From SIO4C1 sp039180385 (GTDB taxonomy: Bacteria; Cyanobacteriota; Cyanobacteriia; Phormidesmidales; Phormidesmidaceae), in assembly GCA_039180385.1 (NCBI GenBank), contig JBCDDJ010000342.1, positions 1 to 7,193 of the forward strand: 7,193 nucleotides of DNA. The letters are read 5' to 3'. Positions 1 through 4,946 of this stretch are shown here, piece after piece. How positions within the stretch are numbered: the stretch's first letter is position 1; the number at the start of each line of letters is the position of its first letter. A program made the translations under genes and the position numbers. The notes below the pieces were generated by a model that was given only the letters and a program-made list of their open reading frames with translations, made no database searches and had not been told where the DNA came from.

Positions 1-466
1 CACGCATCACCGGGGTTACCGCCATAGGCACCACTTCCACCGGCAGTAGAAAGGTCGTACCCAGCTTATCCGTCAGCTTGCCATTGTCTACCACGACGAT
101 AAACTTAGCCGCCAGGGAATCGACAATTTTTTCCTGGGTATGGGCTGCCCCGCCCCCTTTGATCAGGTTCTTCTGCGGATCCACTTCGTCCGCCCCGTCA
201 ATCGCCATGTCAATGTGGTCCACTTCGTCTAGAGACACCAGGGGGATACCATAGTCACGGGCTAGCACAATCGCCTGAAACGAAGTCGGAATGCCTTTTA
301 CATCTTTGAGCTCCCCCGACTGGAGCCGCTCACCAATAAACTGGATCGCAAATGCGGTCGTAGATCCAGTTCCCAGGCCGACAATGGTGCCCGACTGCAC
401 CTGAGCTGCGGCAGCCCGCCCGACCTCTTGCTTCATCAGCTTCACCGGATCCATGCCTGCACTCAT
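1..466 (-). CDS. rpiA: Ribose-5-phosphate isomerase A, 3' end cut off by the window
   Basis: RpiA interconverts ribose 5-phosphate and ribulose 5-phosphate in the cytoplasm, in the pentose phosphate pathway and, in a phototroph, the Calvin cycle. Reading the minus strand gives 155 codons with no stop. The visible motifs are GLGTGSTT at residues 30-37 (phosphate-binding loop), DGADEVD at 90-96, KGGGAA at 103-108 and QEK at 111-113. Asp90, Asp93, Lys103 and Glu112 match E. coli Asp81, Asp84, Lys94 and Glu103 with a constant offset of nine, so the active site is complete. The family is about 220-240 residues, so roughly the last 80 lie outside the window. The start is ATG at 466; an AGGAG at 482-478 lies 11 bases upstream. 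A second in-frame ATG is at 454. The gene is divergent from the alpha/beta hydrolase across a repeat-rich spacer. Confidence 0.96.
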   Translation of the reverse strand, partial: MSAGMDPVKLMKQEVGRAAAAQVQSGTIVGLGTGSTTAFAIQFIGERLQSGELKDVKGIPTSFQAIVLARDYGIPLVSLDEVDHIDMAIDGADEVDPQKNLIKGGGAAHTQEKIVDSLAAKFIVVVDNGKLTDKLGTTFLLPVEVVPMAVTPVMR

Positions 467-516
467 CTCTCAATACTCTCCTGCGCTAACTTTCGGGATC
501 TAGCATACGGGAATGT

Positions 517-555
517 GGGTAGTGGGTGGTGGGTAGTGGGTGGGGAAGATGGGGG
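517..555 (+). repeat. Heptad G-rich tandem repeat with G-quadruplex motif
   Basis: Six runs of three to five G occur on the plus strand at 517-519, 524-526, 531-533, 538-540, 542-545 and 551-555. The first four are spaced exactly seven bases apart and form GGGTAGT, GGGTGGT, GGGTAGT and GGGT. Loops are 4, 4, 4, 1 and 5 bases, which satisfies the usual intramolecular G-quadruplex rule. The tract begins about 50 bases upstream of the rpiA start and lies in the spacer shared with the hydrolase. Whether it folds in vivo is not known. Confidence 0.75.
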
Positions 556-586
556 AGATAATTACTCTTTTCCATCTCCCCCATCT
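547..586. other. 13-bp perfect inverted repeat in the rpiA/hydrolase spacer
   Basis: Positions 547-559 and 574-586 are perfect reverse complements (AGATGGGGGAGAT and ATCTCCCCCATCT) separated by a 14-base loop. The left arm is the end of the G-rich tract and the right arm is the start of the pyrimidine-rich tract, so the stem joins the two halves of the spacer. There is no following U-run on either strand, so it does not look like a classical terminator. Confidence 0.6.
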
Positions 587-606
587 CCTGCGTCTCCCCA
601 TCACCC

Positions 607-689
607 TTCGCCCTTTCCCCTTCGCCTTTCCCCTTCGCCTTTCCCCATCACCCTCATCTCTCTCACCTCCCCACCTCCCCACCTCCCCA
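607..689 (+). repeat. Tandem pyrimidine-rich repeats upstream of the hydrolase
   Basis: Two tandem blocks are visible. The first is TTCGCCTTTCCCC, with exact copies at 621-633 and 634-646 and a 14-base variant at 607-620. The second is CCTCCCCA at 666-673, 674-681 and 682-689, ending just before the hydrolase ATG. The plus strand here is almost free of purines. The reading frame of the hydrolase stays open through this tract, but the translated sequence is Pro/Ser-rich low complexity and is not believed to be protein. Confidence 0.8.
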
Positions 690-691
690 CT

Positions 692-1585
692 ATGAACCGC
701 GCCTTATCCCTCATCCACCCCAACCTTGGTCACCAGCGTCTCTGGATCTGGCGTGGCTGGCGAATCCGCTATACCTACCTGATGCCAGATGATCCGACCG
801 CCAGGGCCGCAACCCCGCTGCTGCTGGTCCATGGGTTTGGGGCCAGTCTGGAGCAGTGGCGACATAATTTGGTGGCGCTGAGTCAGCAGCGCCCGGTGTA
901 TGCCTTAGACTTGCTAGGCTTTGGCGGTTCGCAAAAGCCCGCAACGATGCTGGGGGCTCAGGTGTGGCAGGCCCAAGTGTTTGGGTTTTGGCAGATAGTG
1001 ATAGGGCAGCCGGTAATTTTGATGGGGCACTCGTTGGGGGCCTTGGTGGCGCTCACCAGCGCAGCGGGCCATCCGCAGATGGTAGCGCGGCTGATTATGC
1101 TGACATTACCCCTGGCGCGGCAAGAGTTAGTGAGCGGCTGGCTCGATCGGCTGTCGCGAGGGGTAGAGAGCCTGTTTGCGTCGCCGCTGCTGCTGCGACC
1201 TCTATTTCAAGTGGTGCGACAGCCCTGGTTTTTGCGCTCGGCACTGCGAAAAGTGTATCGGCAGCCGGAACGGGTAGATGAGGAGCTGGTCGCGGCATTT
1301 GCGAGGCCGACCTGCGATCGCGGCGCAGCCAGGACGCTATGTTATCTGGTGCGATCGCGGACCAGTGCTGACTTTAGCCCCACCACCCATGATTTGATTA
1401 AGCAGCTACAAATCCCGATTTTACTGCTGTGGGGGACTGCGGACACGATTATTCCAATCCGCTGGGCAGAGCAGATGGTGTCGCTAAATCCACAGCTGAC
1501 GTTTCAGGGGATTGAAGGGGGAGGCCATTGCTTATATGACGAATCACCAGAGGCAGTGCACGATGCGATCGCAGATTGGTTGTGA
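692..1585 (+). CDS. Alpha/beta-fold hydrolase of the cyanobacterial MhpC-like group
   Basis: This is a 297-residue alpha/beta hydrolase with no predicted signal peptide, so probably cytoplasmic or peripheral to membranes. It shows HGFG at 47-50 (oxyanion side), the nucleophile elbow GHSLG with Ser114, the acid Asp251 in WGTAD and the base His279 in GGGHC, so the catalytic triad is complete. Between the elbow and the acid lies a cap-like segment, about 141-240. The overall pattern recalls a widespread cyanobacterial family related to plant plastid hydrolases, some of which remove phytol from chlorophyll pigments; that link is from memory, and the substrate here is unknown. ATG 692 was chosen because the frame upstream encodes only repeat-derived Pro/Ser sequence and the next Met (residue 31) would remove the conserved Trp/Arg-rich N-terminus. 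There is no Shine-Dalgarno site; the preceding bases are pyrimidines. Three HIP1 octamers lie inside. It converges on the Ser/Thr kinase gene. Confidence 0.93.
   Translation: MNRALSLIHPNLGHQRLWIWRGWRIRYTYLMPDDPTARAATPLLLVHGFGASLEQWRHNLVALSQQRPVYALDLLGFGGSQKPATMLGAQVWQAQVFGFWQIVIGQPVILMGHSLGALVALTSAAGHPQMVARLIMLTLPLARQELVSGWLDRLSRGVESLFASPLLLRPLFQVVRQPWFLRSALRKVYRQPERVDEELVAAFARPTCDRGAARTLCYLVRSRTSADFSPTTHDLIKQLQIPILLLWGTADTIIPIRWAEQMVSLNPQLTFQGIEGGGHCLYDESPEAVHDAIADWL
1314..1572. repeat. Three HIP1 octamers (GCGATCGC) in the hydrolase gene
   Basis: The palindrome GCGATCGC occurs at 1314-1321, 1351-1358 and 1565-1572. HIP1 is strongly over-represented in many cyanobacterial genomes, and these copies are a main reason for assigning the window to that phylum. 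They are read through as coding sequence. Confidence 0.9.
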
Positions 1586-1598
1586 AATGCGGGGGATT

Positions 1599-1629
1599 CT
1601 GTAGGGGAAAGGTGACCTCGCCCCTACAG
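1599..1629. terminator. Stem-loop between convergent hydrolase and kinase genes
   Basis: CTGTAGGGG at 1599-1607 and CCCCTACAG at 1621-1629 form a perfect 9-bp stem with a 13-base loop. It starts 13 bases after the hydrolase stop, and its right arm contains the stop codon of the opposite-strand kinase (1624-1626). There is no clear U-run on either side, so a bidirectional terminator or RNA 3'-end stabiliser is a reasonable but unproven reading. Confidence 0.5.
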
Positions 1630-2709
1630 GGGAAATGCAGTTGATCCTAAACCATTGCGGTTGGGGTCTTTCGAACGCCGCCGGTGGTTCCATTTACGAA
1701 TAGCGGCGGCCCTGCGCTGGGTTGGGGTCTTGTAACCCTCCATCTCGACCACATTGTCTCCGGTCTCTAGGGGCTTTTGCACCGTATTCAGGCAATCCTC
1801 AAGACTGCTGTAATAGGGCTCCAGCGCCAGTGCCCGCTCCAGCTCGTCAATGTCTCGAAACCGTTCATCTAGATCAGTCTTGAGCATCTTGGCCAAAATC
1901 TTGAGAAAGTGAGGCGTCAGGTGGACCGAATTTTGCCAGCGCAGCTCGTGGGTTTCTGGATCAACATCAAATTCCATCGGTGACCGCCCCGTCAGTAAAT
2001 AAAGGCAGGTCACCCCAATGGCGTAGATATCACTCGCATAGCTAGGCCGTAACGCCAGCTGCTCAGGGGGGGCAAACCCCATGGTGCCCACAAAATGGGT
2101 CATCGGAGAGGCGTCAGCATCCGGCCCCTCCTCGTGATTCAGGCATTCGCGCACCGCCCCAAAATCAATTAGCACCAGGCGCTGGTCATCGCGACAGCGG
2201 ATCAGATTAGGCGGCTTAATATCCCGATGGATCACGCGACTGCGGTGAATGTAGCGCACCACCGGGATGATTTCGTGCAAAAACTGTTTAACCTTAGCTT
2301 CTTTCTGCGCACCAGACTTGCGAATTTCTTTACTCAGGGTTTCACCGTGGATATATTCCTGAACCAGGTAAAACTCTCCCTTAAAAGTGAAGTAATCCAG
2401 CAGCAGCGGCAGTTGGGAATGACTGCCTAAGCGCCCCAAAATTCGCGCTTCTCGGCGAAAGCGTTGCTTAGCCCGCTCCAGCGCAATGGGATTATTGACC
2501 TTAGGAAATAACTGCTTGATCACACAAAACGGTGAGCCTGGCAGCATTTGATCGCGGGCCAGGTGAGTCACACCAAAGCCACCCCGCCCTAGAATGCGGA
2601 CCACTTCGTAGCGATCTCGAAACAGTTGGTCCGAGTCACAGAGCTTTTTGAGGCGAGTATCGCGTTTAGGAGAACGAAAATCTGACATACGCGGAACAGA
2701 AGGAGACAT
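1624..2709 (-). CDS. Ser/Thr protein kinase (Hanks type)
   Basis: This soluble kinase should transfer phosphate from ATP to Ser or Thr of unknown partner proteins. With the ATG at 2709 it has 361 residues. Numbered from that Met: the glycine loop GRGGFG is at 41-46, the ATP lysine at 65 (CVIKQL), the helix-C Glu at 87 (RREAR), HRDIKPPN at 161-168 with catalytic Asp163, DFG at 182-184 and APPE at 213-216. All residues expected for activity are present. The catalytic domain ends near residue 300. The tail of about 60 residues is Arg/Lys-rich around 331-351, with no membrane helix, PASTA, WD40 or pentapeptide repeats. The start is uncertain: ATG 2709, ATG 2688 and a TTG at 2736 share the frame and none has a good ribosome site. 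A TATAAA at 2749-2744 would place transcription start near 2737, which favours an ATG. It lies downstream of the sensor kinase gene on the same strand, with a spacer of about 108 bases. Confidence 0.94.
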   Translation of the reverse strand: MSPSVPRMSDFRSPKRDTRLKKLCDSDQLFRDRYEVVRILGRGGFGVTHLARDQMLPGSPFCVIKQLFPKVNNPIALERAKQRFRREARILGRLGSHSQLPLLLDYFTFKGEFYLVQEYIHGETLSKEIRKSGAQKEAKVKQFLHEIIPVVRYIHRSRVIHRDIKPPNLIRCRDDQRLVLIDFGAVRECLNHEEGPDADASPMTHFVGTMGFAPPEQLALRPSYASDIYAIGVTCLYLLTGRSPMEFDVDPETHELRWQNSVHLTPHFLKILAKMLKTDLDERFRDIDELERALALEPYYSSLEDCLNTVQKPLETGDNVVEMEGYKTPTQRRAAAIRKWNHRRRSKDPNRNGLGSTAFPL

Positions 2710-2743
2710 AGGGTTGCCGCAATTGGAAATGAGCAACGGTCAC

Positions 2744-2749
2744 TTTATA
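2744..2749 (-). promoter_or_regulatory. Possible -10 box for the Ser/Thr kinase
   Basis: On the minus strand TATAAA lies in the spacer between the sensor kinase stop and the Ser/Thr kinase start. A TTGAAC further upstream is about 22 bases away, too far for a normal -35 box. If real, it gives the kinase its own promoter and a short leader before ATG 2709. Confidence 0.25.
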
Positions 2750-2817
2750 AAAGAAATACGACCTATCAGGCGTTCAAGCAGTGATTTCGATCGTGGTGAG
2801 GTGGTGAGTTGAGCGGT

Positions 2818-3924
2818 TCAGAGGGCAATAAACTTGGGCAGTGAAAATTTGAAATTGCTGCCTTCTTCTAGGATACTGTCAACTTTTATACTTCCTCCCT
2901 GTAATTCAACAAGTCTTTTACAAATCGCCAGACCAATTCCTGTCCCACCAGAGTCGCGGCTGCGAGATCGATCGGCCCGCCAAAATCGCTCAAAGATGTG
3001 GGGCAGGTCCTCAGGGGCAATACCAATGCCAGTGTCGGCTACCTCAACCCAAAGGGCCTGATCTGTTTCTGACACCGTTACTGTGATACTACCCATCGGC
3101 GTATATCGTAGGGCATTGCTCAATAAATTGACTAAAATCTGCTCAACCCGAGCCGGGTCGGCCTGCACGGGTGACAGCTGCGACGGCATCTTTAGGGTCA
3201 GCACCCGCGCTTGATCATCCACCAGCTGATCTTTAAAGCGATGCACCACCTGCGTTACCAAAGGGGCTAATTTGAGCTTTTGGCGGTGAATCGGTAAATA
3301 CCCTGCCTCTAGTTTAGAGAGTTCCTGGAGATCGTCAATCAGCCGCTGTAAACGGGTCGTCTCACTAATCAGCCGTTGATACGTGTCTGGCGAAGCCGTT
3401 AGGGTCCCATCTGAGAGCCCCTCCAGATATCCTTTGACGACGGTTAAGGGGGTCCGCAGCTCGTGGGTCAAATCGCTGACCAGATCGCGCCGACGCTGCT
3501 CAACCCCCTCGAGGTCACCGGCCATGCGGTTAAAACTCAGGCCCAGCTGATTAAACTCTGGGATATCTAACGGCGGCACCCGCGCTTTCCAATCGCCGGT
3601 TGCATACCGTTGGGTAATCGTCTCCATCCGACTGAGCGGGCGAATAATCCGCCGTGAGATCAAATAGCTTAGCCCCCCCGCCGCACTTGCCCCCAACACC
3701 ACCGACCAGAGCATGCCCCGCTGCCACGCATCGGTAAACCCCTCTAAGATTTGACCGCGAATGTGCTGCACTCGCACACCTCGCCCTTCCAGACGTTCTA
3801 AGGTCACCACAAAGTAGCGCGGTGTATAGAGCCGACTCACCACCGCCAGAGCCAAAATAGCCACCCCCATCACAATCAGATGGGAGAACAGTAAACGAGT
3901 TCTCAGCGGTAGATTTTTAGCCAT
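2818..3924 (-). CDS. Membrane sensor histidine kinase with HAMP domain
   Basis: This 368-residue inner-membrane sensor autophosphorylates a histidine and should pass the phosphate to the regulator encoded just upstream. The domain order is: transmembrane helix about 11-33, short periplasmic loop 34-69, second helix about 70-90, HAMP about 91-143, dimerisation/phosphoacceptor domain with His154 in SDLTHELRTPL, and ATPase domain about 215-365. The ATPase motifs are all present: N box with Asn266 and Asn270, G1 DTGIGI at 297-302, F box FERFWR at 311-316 and G2 GGTGIGLA at 326-333. The 36-residue periplasmic loop is too small for a typical ligand-binding domain, so the signal may be sensed in or near the membrane. 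The architecture is like BaeS and PhoR-type short sensors. The ATG at 3924 has no Shine-Dalgarno. It sits 124 bases downstream of the regulator gene; that spacer carries repeats and a G-quadruplex motif. Confidence 0.97.
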   Translation of the reverse strand: MAKNLPLRTRLLFSHLIVMGVAILALAVVSRLYTPRYFVVTLERLEGRGVRVQHIRGQILEGFTDAWQRGMLWSVVLGASAAGGLSYLISRRIIRPLSRMETITQRYATGDWKARVPPLDIPEFNQLGLSFNRMAGDLEGVEQRRRDLVSDLTHELRTPLTVVKGYLEGLSDGTLTASPDTYQRLISETTRLQRLIDDLQELSKLEAGYLPIHRQKLKLAPLVTQVVHRFKDQLVDDQARVLTLKMPSQLSPVQADPARVEQILVNLLSNALRYTPMGSITVTVSETDQALWVEVADTGIGIAPEDLPHIFERFWRADRSRSRDSGGTGIGLAICKRLVELQGGSIKVDSILEEGSNFKFSLPKFIAL

Positions 3925-3930
3925 TCAGGT

Positions 3931-3948
3931 GGATTTTAGATTTTGGAT
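3931..3948 (-). repeat. Short heptad repeat (ATCYAAA) before the sensor kinase start
   Basis: Read on the minus strand, ATCCAAA (3948-3942), ATCTAAA (3941-3935) and ATCC (3934-3931) make about 2.6 heptad units just upstream of the sensor kinase ATG. This resembles the short tandemly repeated heptamers known from filamentous cyanobacteria. The copy number is low, so chance cannot be excluded. Confidence 0.45.
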
Positions 3949-3974
3949 CTTAATGTTTTGAATATCATTTTGGA

Positions 3975-4008
3975 CTTTCCCCTTTCGCCTTTCCCCCTTC
4001 CTCTTTCG
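3975..4008 (+). repeat. Pyrimidine repeat copy between regulator and sensor genes
   Basis: The plus strand is nearly all C and T here and contains TTCGCCTTTCCCC at 3984-3996, identical to the tandem 13-mer at 621-646. In the transcript of the regulator-sensor pair it appears as a purine-rich stretch. It belongs to the same repeat family as the tracts at 607-689 and 7062-7100. Confidence 0.7.
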
Positions 4009-4040
4009 CCCTCTTACCCACCTACCCTATACCCACTCCC
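4009..4040 (-). other. G-quadruplex motif in the regulator-sensor spacer
   Basis: On the minus strand, which is the sense strand of the operon, five GGG runs lie at 4040-4038, 4034-4032, 4027-4025, 4019-4017 and 4011-4009, with loops of 3, 4, 5 and 5 bases. The motif starts nine bases after the regulator stop codon and would be present in a bicistronic mRNA upstream of the sensor gene. Confidence 0.65.
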
Positions 4041-4048
4041 ACCACTCT

Positions 4049-4756
4049 TTACCCTTCATCCTCAAACCGATAACCCACCCCAATCACGGTTTTAACGAAG
4101 GTTGGCTGGGACGGGTCGGGCTCGATTTTTTTTCGCAATCGGGCGATGTGGGTATCGACCACCCGCTCATCGCCAAAAAATTCATCGCCCCAGAGCTTTT
4201 CAATCAGCTGGGTACGGTTCCAAACGCGACCAGGATAGCTCATAAAGGTAGCCAACAGGTCAAATTCAAGGGGGGTCAGCTCGATCAGCTCCGTGCCTTG
4301 CTCTAACTGACGGACAGCCGTTCGCTGATCCAGATCTACGGTAAAGTGAGCGGTGCGGTACGTATTTTCGAGACTTTGCTCGTGATGGCGCAAACTTCGC
4401 CGTAGCAGGGCCCGCACCCGAGCCACCAGCTCCCGAGGGCTAAAGGGCTTAACCATATAGTCATCGGCTCCGGTCGAGAGGCCAATGATCCGATCGAGTT
4501 CTTCGCCTTTGGCCGTCAGCATCAGGATATAAGGATCTTTAGGCCCGGGCTGCTGACGAATCCGTGCGCAGACTTCTAGCCCATCTAAGCCAGGCAGCAT
4601 CAGGTCCAAAATAATTAAATCTGGTTGAAAAGCCTTGAAAGTCTCAATCGCAGTGATACCATCTCGGCACACCTGACAGGCAAAGTTCTCTTGACTCAAA
4701 TAAAGTCGGATCAGCTCCGCGATTTCGGCCTCATCTTCTACGATTAGAATTTTCAT
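4049..4756 (-). CDS. OmpR/PhoB-family response regulator
   Basis: This 235-residue cytoplasmic transcription factor is activated by phosphorylation. The receiver domain covers about 1-118: acidic pocket Glu7-Asp8, phosphoacceptor Asp51 in ILDLMLP, switch Thr81 in LTAKG and Lys103 in VKPFSP. The winged-helix DNA-binding domain covers about 137-233, with ELTPLEFDLL at 159-168, the recognition region VVDTHIARLRKKIE at 199-212 and the terminal hairpin VIGVGYRF at 224-231. ATG 4756 is preferred; an in-frame TTG at 4762 would add only two residues. No Shine-Dalgarno is visible. It is the first gene of a run with the sensor kinase, its expected partner. It is divergent from the 704-residue protein across a 190-base spacer with repeated and symmetric sites, so autoregulation and control of the divergent gene are plausible. 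It is BaeR/PhoB-like; a specific orthologue could not be fixed. Confidence 0.97.
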   Translation of the reverse strand: MKILIVEDEAEIAELIRLYLSQENFACQVCRDGITAIETFKAFQPDLIILDLMLPGLDGLEVCARIRQQPGPKDPYILMLTAKGEELDRIIGLSTGADDYMVKPFSPRELVARVRALLRRSLRHHEQSLENTYRTAHFTVDLDQRTAVRQLEQGTELIELTPLEFDLLATFMSYPGRVWNRTQLIEKLWGDEFFGDERVVDTHIARLRKKIEPDPSQPTFVKTVIGVGYRFEDEG

Positions 4757-4780
4757 TGGCAAATCGAGCCCAAATGCGTT

Positions 4781-4808
4781 GCTAGAGTACCACTTTAACG
4801 CTAGAGTA
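4781..4808. promoter_or_regulatory. 9-bp direct repeat upstream of the regulator gene
   Basis: GCTAGAGTA occurs at 4781-4789 and 4800-4808, a spacing of 19 bases or nearly two helical turns, 25-52 bases upstream of the regulator ATG. OmpR-family proteins bind direct repeats, usually 10-11 bases apart, so an autoregulatory site is possible but the spacing is not canonical. Confidence 0.35.
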
Positions 4809-4832
4809 GCTTTCGCTATCAGGTAGAATCCT

Positions 4833-4863
4833 ACACACTGTAATGTCTAAAAATACTGTGTGT
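4833..4863. promoter_or_regulatory. Imperfect 10-bp inverted repeat in the divergent spacer
   Basis: ACACACTGTA at 4833-4842 and TACTGTGTGT at 4854-4863 are inverted repeats with one mismatch around an 11-base A-rich spacer. TGTGTTC also recurs directly at 4859-4865 and 4872-4878. The site lies midway between the two divergent starts and could be an operator; no binding protein can be named from sequence. Confidence 0.4.
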
Positions 4864-4884
4864 TCCAAAAATGTGTTCAAAGGC

Positions 4885-4896
4885 ATTTTCGAAAAT
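4885..4896. promoter_or_regulatory. 12-bp perfect palindrome ahead of the 704-residue protein
   Basis: ATTTTCGAAAAT is a perfect palindrome 50 bases upstream of the start, in an AT-rich stretch where a promoter would be expected. TAAAAT at 4896-4901 could be a -10 box, but no convincing -35 is seen. Confidence 0.35.
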
Positions 4897-4934
4897 AAAA
4901 TCGAATTATTCAAAATATCGGCAGCTGTCCGATT

Positions 4935-4940
4935 GAGGAA
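4935..4940 (+). promoter_or_regulatory. Ribosome binding site deciding the start at 4947
   Basis: GAGGAA lies six bases before ATG 4947. It is the clearest Shine-Dalgarno at a gene start in the window and fixes the start of the large protein. Confidence 0.75.
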
Positions 4941-4946
4941 ATAGCA

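Noticed and set aside
428..691. Extension of the hydrolase reading frame upstream by 88 codons
   Set aside because: The extension translates rpiA antisense and repeat DNA into Pro/Ser/Gly-rich low complexity, overlaps the rpiA start, and adds nothing resembling the family. ATG 692 gives a normal family length.
964..1281. 105-codon open frame inside the hydrolase gene
   Set aside because: It is a different frame of a gene with a complete catalytic triad and encodes Ala/Gly/Arg-rich sequence typical of a shadow frame.
2710..2736. TTG start for the Ser/Thr kinase at 2736
   Set aside because: Two ATG codons follow in frame, there is no Shine-Dalgarno, and the possible -10 box would leave almost no leader. 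The extra residues are not part of the kinase fold.
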